A DNA stretch of 64,000 nt, from assembly GCA_015680905.1 (NCBI GenBank), contig CM027381.1, forward strand, positions 69,553,501 to 69,617,500. Direction: 5' to 3'. A model generated the notes under the pieces. The model was not told the origin of the DNA, ran no database searches, and saw nothing but the letters and a program-made list of their open reading frames with translations. How positions within the stretch are numbered: position 1 is the stretch's first letter; every line of letters starts with the position of its first letter. The position numbers were made by a program, and so were the translations under genes. This DNA comes from Coptis chinensis. Lineage: Eukaryota > Streptophyta > Magnoliopsida > Ranunculales > Ranunculaceae. Of this stretch, positions 34,481-46,523 are shown piece after piece.

Positions 34481-35720
34481 ATGGGTGAAGAAATAGCAGA
34501 GAGACCCCTCTCTAATATCCATAAGGCTTTAAACGATGGACCTTAGTCCTGCATCATTCTTGCAGATACTACGAGAGATTTTAGAATCCTCCACCCCCAA
34601 TATATTTAACTAGCTACTTGTTTTCCATGGCTTAGACCATGAGAAGCCTTATCAACACTTACGTAGGATACAACAAGTTCTTACTATATTTCATCATCCT
34701 AACGTAAGTCCTGAACAAGTAAAGCTTAGGGTGTTTTCTTTTACCCTAGGTGACAAAGTGGCTGCTTGGCTAACAGCACAAAAGCCGAACTCTGTCGACA
34801 CATGGGAAAAACTAGTTGAATTATTTATGAAACAATTTTACCCACCACAAAAGACTGATAAGAAGCTACAAAATATTCACTTCTTTTGCCAAAAGCCTTA
34901 AGAATCCTTTTCTGACTTGGAATTGTTTCATTGATATTCTAGTAGAATGTCCCCATCATAATCTTGGTAAAGACACACTAGTTCGTGATTTCTTCAAAGG
35001 CTTATCCCAACACCATAAGGAGACTTTAGATATCATGAATAGAGGTAATTTCTTAAGTAAAAGAGCCACAGATAGATGCATATAACTTCTTAGATAATCA
35101 ATCCAAGAAAAGTAACAACTGGGGAGGTAACAATTACTCCCGCTCTATCCCTTCTTCTTGTTTGAGGTAAAACCAGACCCTGAACTTAAAACTTTAATTG
35201 AATCCCTCACTCGTAAGGTAGATGTCCTCTATGTACATAAACAAGAAGCGAAACCTACTCCAGTCATGAATATAAACTCTCCTCGATGTAATTTCTATTT
35301 TAGTCTTGAGCATTCTGATTTTTATTATCTTCTGTCTGCGCTTTTAATATTCCTAATGCACCTTGGAGGCAAAATCCCAATTTTAGTTGGCAAAATAATC
35401 ACCATCAAGCTGCACCTCCAAGTTTTAATAATCAAAATATTAGGCCCACCAACAACTATAACCAATTTCAACCAAGGCAAGGACAAGGGCAATGTAATTA
35501 TTATAATAATAAAAGTCTAGTCCCAGTAAATAACAATTATCAAAATCCACTCATTAATAATCAACGTGAGATAGTTCTTGTTACACAACCCATGGCCGCT
35601 CAACCTTCCTAACCTGATAGATTTGATGCATACATGCAAGCTCAACAACAGATTTTACTATCCATTCAACAATCCATCTAATAGTTAGCCTAAGAAAAAA
35701 CCCAACAAAAAGGCGTGTTT
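34480..35720 (+). pseudogene. Athila A gag fossil
   Basis: Recognisable pieces: 'DKVAAWLTAQKPNSVDTWEKL' and 'ELFMKQFYPP' near 34750-34850, and a CPHH segment with 'FFKGLS' near 34950-35010. Both are capsid-region signatures of Athila gag. An Asn/Gln-rich region follows (35380-35560). Heavily broken. Confidence 0.75.
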
Positions 35721-35843
35721 CCAGGTCAGCCTGTACCTAATCCAAAATTAACAAACACAGCCTTCGAAGTAACCGATAATACTAGTAATGAAAATTTAAT
35801 CTAGAGAGAATTAAAAGTCGTAACTACTCTTCGTTAAGGGAGA

Positions 35844-36690
35844 GTGGTTGACAACAAAGTGATTATGCCAGAAGATTCCCAAACTGAAAAAGATAATGGA
35901 ACCTTACTAGATACCATAGTTGAAACTACAAATCCTACAACTATAGAAGTACTAGTTAAATCTCAACCTAAGGGGAAAATAACAAAAGTTAAAGAAAAGG
36001 GCAATACTCCTATTGACCCTTATGCTAAATATAAGGAAAAACCCCTGTTTCCCCAGAGACTAGCCATGATAAAGAAAGACGATAACTTTGACGAGATTAG
36101 GGAAATTTTTAAAAATCTAACTATAAACCTACCTTTCCTCGATGCCATTAAACGTCTTCCAAAACACGCTAAGTTTCTTAAAGATTTGTGCACCACAAAG
36201 AGGAAAACAAACATACCTAAGGAAGCCTTTTTAACATAATAGTTTCCTTTTTATCTGAACATAACAAAATTGTTAAGTACAAGGACCCTGGTCGTCCCAC
36301 TATACAATGCACCTTAGGCGATACTTTCACCACAATTGCTCTTCTAGATCTAGGGGAGAGTGTTAACTTACTTCCATTTTACCTTTATAAACAACTAGGT
36401 ATACATGATCTAAAACCGACTAAAATGACTTTGCAGTTAGCCGATCGTTCGATTAAGTATCCTAAAAGCATAGTTGAAAATATTCTTGTTAAAGTTCAAA
36501 ACTTCTACTATCTAGCCGACTTCGTCATTCTCGACACAAAAGTCGCTCATGACTCTGTCCTTATCATCTTAGGGCATCATTTCTTGGCAACTGCCAATGC
36601 CCTCATTAACTGCCGTGATAGTTCGATGTCCATTTCCTTTGGAAACCTTGCTATTGAGATAAATATTTTTAAAATGATGCAATAGACACC
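35844..36690 (+). pseudogene. Athila A gag C-terminus and protease fossil
   Basis: Contains 'INLPFLDAIKRLPKHAKFLKDL', conserved just before the Athila protease, then the protease region with 'TLQLADRSIKYP', 'VENILVKVQNFYYLADFVILD' and 'IILGHHFLAT'. Broken. Confidence 0.85.
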
Positions 36691-37063
36691 AGACTCAACT
36701 ATAGATGGAGAAGTTAGCATGATTGAGAGCCTTGCTCAAGATTATTTCAATAAAACATTCCCAGAAAACCAGATGCACCAATTCCTTTCCTTTGGCAGTA
36801 CTGAGGATTCTTACATCCAAGAAGTACATGCCCTTTTAGAGTGTATTCCTATCCATGACCCCTCAATTAATAGATCTGGCTCCTGAGTTTGAAGAACTCA
36901 TTCCTGAACAAATCTGCACTGTAGAGGAGGAAAACCCCCCTGAATTCCTCCCACCCCTGAGCTTAAACATCTTCCCACTGAGTTAAAGTACATTCATCTC
37001 GATACGGATGGCACTCATCTGATTATTATCTCATCTCAGTTAACTGCTACTGAATAGGCAAAT

Positions 37064-38341
37064 TTGATTAGGGTTATTCGTGAACATCGTTCTGCGATTG
37101 GTTGGTCTCTAGACGACATCAAGGGTATTGACCCCAGTGTATGCAAACATCACATACATTTGGAGGATAATGCGAAAACCTCCCGTAAGCCACAACGTTG
37201 TTTGAACCCTGCCATGAAAGAGGTAGTTAGAGCGGAAGTTTTGAGATTACTCGATGCTGGCATTATATACCCCATCTTAGATAGTGAATGGGTGAGCCCA
37301 GTTCATGTAGTCCCTAAGAAAATCAGGTGTTACAGTCATCGTAATGAAGATGGCAAGTTAGTTTCCACCCGAGTTCCTATAACATGGCGGATTTGTATCA
37401 ATTATAGGAAGTTAAACGCCATGACACGTAAAAACTATTTTCCTTTACCTTTTATAGACCAAATGCTTGAACGTCTAGCCGGCCATGCTTATTACTATTT
37501 TTTAGATGGCTACTCAGGTTACTTTCAAATTGTTATTGATCATGACGACCAAGAGAAGACTACATTCACATGTCCCTTTAGTACGTATGCCTATAAATGA
37601 ATGCCCTTTGGCCTTTGTAACGTGCCTGATACTTTTCAGCGATGTATGCTACATATTTTTAGTGACATGGTAGAGAAATTCATGGAAGTATTTATGGATG
37701 ATTTTTCCATTCATGTTCATTCCTTTGAAGATTATCTTTCAAATCTTGCTAAAGTTTTGAAAAGGTGTCAGGAAAAGAACTTAGTCTTAAATTGGGGAAA
37801 ATGTCACTTTATGGTCACAAGAGGCATAATATTAGGTCATATTGTATCTAAGGATGATATAGAAGTAGACAAAGCTAAATTAGATAAGATAGTGTCTCTG
37901 CCTATACCACGCACTGTCCGTGACATTAGGGCCTTTTTAGGCCATGCAGGTTTCTATAGATGTTTCATAAAATATTTTTCGAAAACATCTAAAACGTTAA
38001 AAGATGTTGTTTTTTATTTTAATCATGACTGTAAATAGGTTTTTGAAACTTTAAAAGCCGCTTTAACCTCTGCACCTATCATACAACCATCAAACTGGTC
38101 TAAACCTTTTGAACTTATGTGTGATGCTAGTGATTATGATGTTGGTGCAGTGCTAGGGCAGAAGTTAGTTGATAACTCCACCGTAATTTTTTATGTTAGT
38201 AAAATCTTAAATGATGCTCAACGTAATTACAGTACTACTGAAAAGGAATTTCTAGTTATTGTTTATGCCTTAGATAAGTTTTGTCCCTACTTAGTTGGTT
38301 CCATGACCATCGTCTACAAAGACCATGCAACGCTTAGGTAC
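37064..38341 (+). pseudogene. Athila A reverse transcriptase and start of RNase H (left half)
   Basis: RT signatures in order: 'LLDAGIIYPI.DSEWVSPV', 'WRICINYRKLNAMTRK', 'FPLPFIDQMLERLAG', 'FLDGYSGYFQI', 'MPFGLCN' and the catalytic box FMDDFS. RNase H begins with 'FELMCDASDYDVGAVLGQ'. Coding continuity stops at 38341, where the three-LTR element is inserted. The right half of the domain resumes at 50266. Confidence 0.92.
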
Positions 38342-39973
38342 TATAACACCCCGTGTTTTATTTGCTTTTCCTATAAATAATAATAATAAATAAATAAAAA
38401 TAGATAATGGATAGAGGATAATTATCAGTTACGGATAAAGCCCGTAGATAATAGATAAGGGTTGTCCTTGTCTTTCGGTGAGTTTTCTCACGTAAAGTTT
38501 TTGGAAAAAAAAAACACAGCGAGGGTTTTAGAAAAAAAAAATGGGAGTTTTAATCGACAAAAAAAAGGAAGGTTTTTCCCGTAGTCGGTTGATAATCGGA
38601 GAGCGCTACAGGTGAGTAGAGTTAACTCTCATCACTACTAGAACTATGATTTTCGCCCCTGCTTTTAATATTTCTGTTTTTACCGTCCATTATATTGTTT
38701 TGATTCGACGTCGTTTGTCGAAGTTGTTAAAACTTCGAAAGTGAAACTTCGGAGTTGATTTAGAACCGCCGCAACTCCTGTTGAAGCGATTTGGGCTGTC
38801 AATGGAGCTGAAGCCCTCGCTACCAAACAAAACAATGGTTCCCGTGATATGATTAGTACCTGTTGTGTTTTATTTTTTTCGGTTATACACCGATTGTGGG
38901 TTTTTGAAATCGCATCGATTGGGGATTAGTGGGGATTAAATGCCGGATTTTGGGGGGGATCATTTGAAGCTCTTAACAGGGGTTAATGGAGGCGTCGCCA
39001 TAATCGCTTTTTTTTGTAATTTTATCTTGGATTGTTGTTTTGTTTGGGATGTTGGGTGTTGGGTTGTGTAGTGGGATTATGATGATGGTTGAGTGGGGGT
39101 CATTGAAGCTCCCAAGAGGCGCCAATGCATTCTATCGCCATTATCGAGAAATTTGTTTTGTGTATTTATTTTTGTGTTTGAGCTGTTTTGTATGGAGGAT
39201 TGTTGGTTGAATGAGTGGTGGTAGGGGGAAAGTTTGAGAGTGGTTGAGAGCTCCAAGAACATTAATGGCGGTCGGATCCGGGATTTGAGGGGGGTCATAA
39301 AAAACCGAAAATTTGTGGTCGATTGGTGAAGTAAAGTTGTGGGGTTTTTCACCCACACAATTTTCGCCGAAGTTATTGATGGGTGGTGTGTGAAGGATTT
39401 TCGGTGGTGGCGGAAGCTAGCGGTACGGTGCCGCTGGGCGGGATGATCGGAGAACGATCCAAAGGTTCCTCGGTCGGTGTGTAACTGTTTAGACTTGTGT
39501 CTAATTAAGTTGGGCCCACCATATTAGTTTTGGTTTTGGGGCGGGTTTTAAAGGTTTGTGTGGGCTGGTCCGTGAGAATGTTAAGTGGACCGGATAGTAT
39601 TCTCCCTATTCTAAGATTTGTTGAGTCTAGATAAGTTCAAGTTGGGCCAGTTTCTTTTGTTTTGATTGGGTCCAGTTTTGTTTTAATTTATGGACCATTT
39701 TAATTTAAAGTTTTCGGGCCGAACTCAGTTGTGTTTTGGGCCTGTTTAGTATAAGTTTTTGGGCTCGTTTCTAATATTGCTTGGGCCAGTCCATAGGACT
39801 TAAAATAGATCTAATTGGGTATTTAAATGTTTAGATTTCCGGGTTCTAAGGTTTGGGCTTGGCCAGTTGGGTCCGAACATGGCCTTAACCATGAGCCCAT
39901 GAGTCATACACTTTTGACCTTAGTCATGAACCATGGCTATGACCATGAACCTGTTGAACTTGGAAACGACAGT

Positions 39974-40062
39974 TTGACTTCGACCATGATGGTTGACTTT
40001 GACTTTGACTAGGGGTTGACTTTTGACTAGGGTTGACTTTGACCAGTTGACCCAATTTGACC
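39974..40062 (+). promoter_or_regulatory. W-box array, LTR 1
   Basis: Ten TTGAC[C/T] hexamers in 89 bp at 39974, 39993, 39999, 40005, 40016, 40023, 40033, 40039, 40047 and 40057. An eleventh lies at 40119 and another near 39913. Such cores are WRKY factor targets. The TATA box lies 78 bp downstream of the array. Confidence 0.75.
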
Positions 40063-40139
40063 TTTTAACTCGGATTATGATTTGGGTTATTAAGATAGGT
40101 CTAGGGCTATTAGCATACTTGACTTTAGGTTAAGACCTC

Positions 40140-40147
40140 TATATATA
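40140..40147 (+). promoter_or_regulatory. TATA box, LTR 1
   Basis: TATATATA in 'gacctctatatatacgtg', directly downstream of the W-box array and conserved in LTRs 2 and 3 and in the diverged copy. Confidence 0.65.
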
Positions 40148-40397
40148 CGTGTGTATGTGTATTAACTACTATGTGATTTTGCAGTATTTTATGATATGCA
40201 ACGTTATGACACTAAGACATCCCCAAATTAATAACGCCAGAAATAAAAAATACAGAATCAAGATACTCAATCGTTCTCCTAAAAATGATACATGAAATAA
40301 AGTTCAATAATGCGTAAATAAAGTTACCGCACTCTTTTAGAACTCCACGACTCAAGTTTTGGAATTTTAGTTTATGACTGTTGATGTCATATGTTAG

Positions 40398-40610
40398 GTG
40401 AGCATTTATTGAATGTGTCAAAATGGCCCGTTAAGCGTTATATAGGGGTATTCATTGAATGTGCCATGAATGACCCGGTATTCATTGAATGTGCCATGAA
40501 TGACCATTGTTTGTACTACCCTGAGAGGAACTAAGGTATTCGCCTTGGGTTAGTTGTATTCCTTGAGTGTACAGAATGTAAGGTTGGGTATTCCTTGAAT
40601 GTGAATGACC
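40398..40610 (+). repeat. Degenerate about 30-bp repeats in LTR 1
   Basis: The unit gtattcattgaatgtgcc, followed by atgaatgacc, occurs twice in tandem at 40447-40504. Variants (attccttgag/aatgtg) lie on both sides. Each unit contains the near-palindrome attcattgaat. The diverged LTR has the same kind of array at about 10430-10690, just downstream of the presumed transcription start. Confidence 0.8.
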
Positions 40611-41537
40611 TGACCTAAGGTACATAGGTTGTGAAATATGTGTATAAGAAAAGTAATTGATTAATTAATAAGAGAAATTAATTTGATTATGTGAGTGTTT
40701 GGGTTTTCTTTTGAATACCTAATATAATATCTACATATGATATATAGAATTTCTAACTTTCTTTTGTAGGAGGGTAGGACTTAATAACATTTTGTGCGGG
40801 ACGCCGGGTCCTACCCTTTATACAAAAAAAGATATCGGTAAGTGTAATTCAATTATTTAAAAGATTATTAAAAGGAGTTATTAGAATGAAGTTAATAAGA
40901 TGGAAGTTAATAAAATGGAAGTTTTGCTTGGGAAGAAATTATGCCGTTTAAAATGACTAACCACCGCCTTCCAAGTCGTGAATGATTGAAGTTATGGGAT
41001 AAAATAAAGGGATTGTTTGAATAATTAAAGTATGATAATGGTTATATGTGTTTAGTCTACTCATACCAAAGAAATTCAATTTGTCAACCCATGTTTGCTT
41101 TGTTTTGGCAACGTGGGTGTGTTCTTGGGAACATAGGTGGAAGGCAAAGGAACCGCCAGGCGTGTGATTTGGATTCTTGCCCGAGCAAATCACAGGAGTT
41201 TAAATTATTAGGTCTGATCTTTTGGAATGATGTAATAACGTAGGTTACATTTTTTTTTATATGACATGAGAATACGATGTTGGAAATTGTTATTCTTAAA
41301 GTTTGTTTATGTTTGTATTGGGATGGAAGAAAGTTCTGAATAAAGTGATAGTTGAGGAATTTGGAGATTTTTGTTGTTAAGTTGATCCTGTTGTGATGTG
41401 GGTTTTTAGGTTTTGATATGTGTTGTATCACCCGTCATAGCATGGGTTTTTAGACAATTGAACATAATGATGTTTGAGATATTTATATTTCAAATATTCA
41501 TTTTTTAATTGTTTAGAAATTTAGGCTGTGACATTTT

Positions 41538-41550
41538 TGGTATCAGAGCT
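41538..41550 (+). promoter_or_regulatory. Primer binding site after LTR 1
   Basis: tggtatcagagct starts four bases after the LTR end. It is the canonical complement of the 3' end of initiator methionine tRNA. Confidence 0.9.
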
Positions 41551-41923
41551 TACGTTAGCCTAGATAGTGAAGGTCTAGGTGATCCTTGGATTGTGGTGAA
41601 TGGGTAGTAGGAGTGTTTCTTTGTGGTATTTGGTTTGGATTGTTGTTTTGTGTGTACTTTTATAGTGGAATGTTGGGATATGATTAGGAAAAATAAAATG
41701 CTGGTTGTTTTAACGGTTAATTTCTTATGAAATTTATAATCGAATTTTTGCATGTTATAGTGTTGTTTTCCTAACGGAGTTTTCTATTTTTAAGTAAGTA
41801 TTGACTAAAGAAGAAATGGTTATTTTAAAATTTCATAGTTGAGTAAATTGGAATTATCCAAGGAATAAAGAAACCCTTTTGATAAAGGTTGGATTTGAAA
41901 TATTTGATATTGTCCAAGTTATG

Positions 41924-42175
41924 TATATCGTTGGTGTGTGATCCAATATACATAACATCTTTCTGTATGCATCGTTGGAGTTTGATCCAGTGTGTACATG
42001 TACATCGTTGGAGTGTGATCCAGTGTGCATACCACACATCGTTGGTGTTTGATCCTATGTGATGGTAGAGAGTTAGTATGCATCGTTGGTGTGTGAACCA
42101 GTGTATACTTGCATATCGTTGGTGTGTGAGCCAATATGCATGCATCACATTGTAGGTGTTTGATCCTATGTGATA
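41924..42175 (+). repeat. Seven-unit CATCGTTGGTGTGTGATCC array, internal domain 1
   Basis: Units start near 41926, 41967, 42000, 42035, 42078, 42111 and 42145, spaced 33-43 bp. The core tcgttgg.gt.tga.cc is conserved and separated by variable spacers. In most units TTGG or TGG can pair with the downstream CCAA or CCA, giving a small potential hairpin. No such array occurs elsewhere in the window except in internal domain 2. Confidence 0.85.
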
Positions 42176-42692
42176 GTGGACATAGTGTAGGCCGTTGATA
42201 ATATGAATCAGTCTATACATTTTATATTTTTATTTTTCAAACATGTGGTGTTTGTGAGACACTGAGAGAAATGTTGATATATGTGTAAATACTAAGAGTG
42301 GAACTAATTGCCTCCTCGGTGTGAGAGGAACTACATTGCCTTCTTAGTATGATTTAACTTGAAAATATGAATCTTGTTGAATTGAGAAATAATGATTTTA
42401 ATTAAGTGTTGGCATTTGAAGAAACTAATTACATTTATTCTTTTGAGTTGTGAATGCTAGCTAAGATATAATGATTTATTGGGTTCAATATTATATAGAC
42501 ACACTTTCAAAGTATGTGATTTGAATATTAGTATGTCTACCTATATGATATCGTGATATGTGTATTCCTTTTAAGGTGTGTATACTTGCGTATACACGTA
42601 TGTCTCATTTTTATTGTTTGACGTCCTGTTTGCTTGGTTAATCTACACTCTACCTTGAATCTCGGGACGAGATCCTTTTAAGGTGTGTATAT

Positions 42693-45600
42693 TATAACAC
42701 CCCGTGTTTTATTTGCTTTTCCTATAAATAATAATAATAATAAATAAAAATAGATAATGGATAGAGGATAATTATCAATTTACGGATAAAGCCCGTAGAT
42801 AATAGATAAGGGTTGTCCTTGTTTTTCGTGAGTTTTCTCCGCGTAAAGTTTTTGGAAAAAAAAAAACACAATGGGGTTTTAGAAAAAAAAAAATGGGAGT
42901 TTTAATCGACGCCAAAAAAGGAAGGTTTTTCCCCGTAGCCGGTTGATAATCGGAGAGCTTTCTGGTGGTGAGTAGAGTAGAGTTAACTCTCACCACTACT
43001 AGAACTATGATTTTCGGCCCTGCTTTTAATATTTCTTTTTTACCGTCCATTATATTGTTTTGATTCGACGTCGTGTTTGTCGAAGTTGTTAAAACTTCGA
43101 AAGTGAAACTTCGGAGTTGATTTAGAACTGTCCGAAAACTCTGTTGAGGCGATTTGGGCTTTCAATGGAGCGCCGAGCCCTCACATCAAACAAAACAATG
43201 GTTCCTGATATGATTAGTACCTGTTGTGTTTTATTTTTTCGGTTATACACTTGATTGTGGGTTTTTTGAAATCGCATTGAATTGGGGATTAGTGGGGATT
43301 AAATGCCGATTTGGGGGGGATCATTGAAGCTCTTAACAGGGGGTTAATGGAAACCATACTCGTTTTTTTTGTAATTTTATCTTGGATTGTTGTTTTTGTT
43401 TGGGATGTTGGGTGTTGGGTTGTGTAGTGGGATTATGATGGGTTGAGTGGGGGCTGTTGGAAGCTCCCAAGAGGGCGTCAATGGCGCATCGCCATTCTTG
43501 AAAATTTGTTTTTGTGTATTTATTTTTGTGTTTGAGCTGTTTTGTATGGAGGATTGTTGGTTGAATGAGTGGTGGTAGGGGGGAAAGTTTGAGAGTGGTT
43601 GAGAGCTCCAAGAACATTAATGGCGGTCGGATCTGGGATTTGAGGGGGTCTGAAAAACCAAAATTTGTGGTCGATTGGTGAAGTAAAGTTGTGGGGTTTT
43701 TCACCCACACAATTTTCGAAGTTATTGATGGGTGGTGTGTGAAGGATTTTTAGGTGGTGGAAGCTAGCGGCCGGTGCCGCTTCTTGGATGATCGGAGAAA
43801 CGATCCGGTGCTCCCGGTCGGTGTGTAACTGTTTAGACTTGTGTCTAATTAAGTTGGGCGGACCATATTAGTTTTGGTTTTGGGCGGTTTTAAAAGGTTT
43901 GTGTGGGCTGGTCCATGAATGTTAAGTGGCCCGGATAGTATTCTCCTATTCTAAGATCCGTTGAGTCTAGATAAGTTCAAGTTGGGCGGTTTTTTGTTTT
44001 GATTGGGTCCAGTTTTGTTTTAATTTATGGACCATTTTAATTTAAAGTTTTCGGGCCGAACTCAGTTGTGTTTTGGGCCTGTTCAGTATAAGTTTTTGGG
44101 CCCGTTTCTAATATTGCTTGGGCCAGTCCATAGGACTTAAAATAGATCTAATTGGGTATTTAAATGTTTAGATTTCCGGGTTCTAAGGTTTGGGCTTGGC
44201 CATTGGTCCTAACCATGGCCTTTAACCATGAGCCCATGAGTCATACACTTTTGACCTTAGTCATGAACCATGGCTATGACCATGAACCTGTTGAACTTGG
44301 AAACGACAGTTTGACTTCGACCATGATGGTTGACTTTGACTTTGACCAGGGGTTGACTTTTGACTAGGGTTGACTTTGACCAGTTGACCCAATTTGACCT
44401 TTTAACTCGGATTATGATTTGGGTTATTAAGATAGGTCTAGGGCTATTAGCATACTTGACTTTAGGTTAAGACCTCTATATATACACAGTGTATTAACTA
44501 CTATGTGATTTTGCAGTATTTTATGATATGCAACGTTATGACACTAAGACATCCCTTAAATTAATAACGCCAATAAAAAAAAAATTGAATCAAGATACTC
44601 AATCGTTCTCTGAAATGATACATGAAATAAAAAAGTCAATAATAATGCGTAAATAAAGTTACCACACTCTTTTAGAACTCCACGACTCAAGTTTTGGAAT
44701 TTTAGTTTATGACTGTTGATGTCATATGTTAGGTGAGCATTTATTGAATGTGTCATAAATGGCCCGTTAGCGTTATATAGGGGTATTCATTGAATGTGCC
44801 ATGAATGACCCGGTATTCATTGAATGTGCCATGAATGACCAATTGTTTGTACTACCCTAGAGAGGAACTAAGGTATTCGGCCTGGGTTAGTTGTATTCCT
44901 TGAAAATGTCTGAGGAATGTAAGGTTAGGTATTCCTTGAATGTGGCGGAATGACCTAAGGTACATAGGTTGTGAAATATGTGTATAAGAAAAGTAATTGA
45001 TTAATTAATAAGAGAAATTAATTTGATTATGTGAGTGTTTGGGTTTTCTTTTTGAATACCTAATATAATATCTACATATGATATATAGAATTTCTAACTT
45101 TCTTTTTGCGGGGAGGTAGGACTTAATAACATTTTGTGCGGGGACGCCAGTCCTACCCTTATACTGTGATGGATATCGGTAAGTGTAATTCAATTATTTA
45201 GATATTAAAATGAGTTATTAGAATGAGTTAATAAGATGGAAGTTAATAAGATGGAAGTTAATAAAATGGAAGTTTTGCTTGGGAAGAAATTATGCCGGTT
45301 AAAATGGAACTAACTACCGCCTTCCAAGCTGTGAATGATTGAAGTTATGGGATAAAATAAAGGGATTGTTTGAATAATTAAAGTATGATAATGGTTATAT
45401 GTGTTTAGTCTACTCATACCAGCAAATTCAATTTGCTGACCCATGTTTGCTTTGTTTTGGCAACGTGGGTGTGTTCTTGGGAACATAGGTGGAAGGCAGT
45501 GGAACCGCGGCGTGTGATTTGGATTCTTGCCTGGAGCAGTCTGGGAGTTTAAATTATTAGGTCTGATCTTTTGGAATGATGTAATAACGTATGTTATATT

Positions 45601-45881
45601 TTTTTTTATATGACATGAGAATACGATGTTGGAAATTGTTATTCTTAAAGTTTTTTATGTTTGTATTGGGATGGAAGAAAGTTCTGAATAAAGTGATAGT
45701 TGAGGAATTTGGAGATTTTTGTTGTTAAGTTGATCCTGTTGTGATGTGGGTTTTAGGTTTTGATATGTGTTGTATCACCCCGTCATAGCATGGGTTTTTA
45801 GACAATTGAACATAATGATGTTTGAGATATTTATATTTCAAATATTCATTTTTTAATTGTTTAGAAATTTAGGCTGTGACA
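42693..45881 (+). repeat. LTR 2 of the LARD-type element
   Basis: Same start, end and internal order as LTR 1. W-box array at 44311-44399 and TATATATA at 44477-44484. Long AT-rich stretches are identical to LTR 1. Most differences sit in short GC-rich spots. Confidence 0.92.
44311..44399 (+). promoter_or_regulatory. W-box array, LTR 2
   Basis: Ten TTGAC[C/T] hexamers in the same order and spacing as in LTR 1. The TATA box at 44477 has the same distance. Confidence 0.75.
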
Positions 45882-45885
45882 TTTT

Positions 45886-45898
45886 TGGTATCAGAGCT
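45886..45898 (+). promoter_or_regulatory. Primer binding site after LTR 2
   Basis: tggtatcagagct, identical to the site after LTR 1 and in the same position. Confidence 0.9.
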
Positions 45899-46271
45899 TA
45901 CGTTAGCCTAGATAGTGAAGGTCTAGGTGATCCTTGGATTGTGGTGAATGGGTAGTAGGAGTGTTTCTTTGTGGTATTTGGTTTGGATTGTTGTTTTGTG
46001 TGTACTTTTATAGTGGAATGTTTGGATATGATTAGGAAAAATAAAATGCTGGTTGTTTTAACGGTTAATTTCTTATGAAATTTATAATCGAATTTTTGCA
46101 TGTTATAGTGTTGTTTTCCTAACGGAGTTTTCTATTTTTAAGTAAGTATTGACTAAAGAAGAAATGGTTATTTTAAAATTTCATAGTTGAGTAAATTGGA
46201 ATTATCCAAGGAATAAAGAAACCCTTTTGATAAAGGTTGGATTTGAAATATTTGATATTGTCCAAGTTATG

Positions 46272-46523
46272 TATATCGTTGGTGTGTGATCCAATATACA
46301 TAACATCTTTCTGTATGCATCGTTGGAGTTTGATCCAGTGTGTACATGTACATCGTTGGAGTGTGATCCAGTGTGCATACCACACATCGTTGGTGTTTGA
46401 TCCTATGTGATGGTAGAGAGTTAGTATGCATCGTTGGTGTGTGAACCAGTGTATACTTGCATATCGTTGGTGTGTGAGCCAATATGCATGCATCACATTG
46501 TAGGTGTTTGATCCTATGTGATA
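46272..46523 (+). repeat. Seven-unit CATCGTTGGTGTGTGATCC array, internal domain 2
   Basis: Same seven units, order and spacers as in internal domain 1, read as identical by eye. Confidence 0.85.

Larger units (their letters stand above)
38342..41533 (+). repeat. LTR 1 of the LARD-type element
   Basis: Starts tataacaccccgtg and ends ggctgtgaca. It holds an AT-rich head with (aata)n, a GT-rich middle, a W-box array and TATA box near 40 kb, the 'gtattcattgaatgtgcc' repeats at about 40398-40610, and the terminal 'tttttaattgtttagaaatt' block. No coding frame is credible. Confidence 0.92.
41534..42692 (+). other. Internal domain 1 of the LARD-type element
   Basis: 1159 bp between LTR 1 and LTR 2. 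Begins with the primer site. It contains the seven-unit array annotated separately and otherwise AT-rich non-coding DNA. Overlapping minus-strand frames over the array are by-products of the repeat. A convincing polypurine tract is not visible before LTR 2; the last bases read ccttttaaggtgtgtatat. Confidence 0.85.

Noticed and set aside
39077-39358. Minus-strand frames in the LTRs (also 43333-43710 and 47792-48073)
   Set aside because: The same shadow frame appears in all three LTRs with shifting lengths; it lacks a domain and lies antisense to the LTR promoter.
41922-42175. Regularly spaced repeats considered as a CRISPR array
   Set aside because: Units are degenerate, spacers are related to each other, the context is a plant retroelement and no cas genes exist.
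41825-42220. Overlapping minus-strand frames rich in HTPT and HxN over the internal-domain array (also 46173-46559)
   Set aside because: They exist in more than one frame because the underlying DNA is a short tandem repeat; no start context or domain. Treated as repeat DNA.
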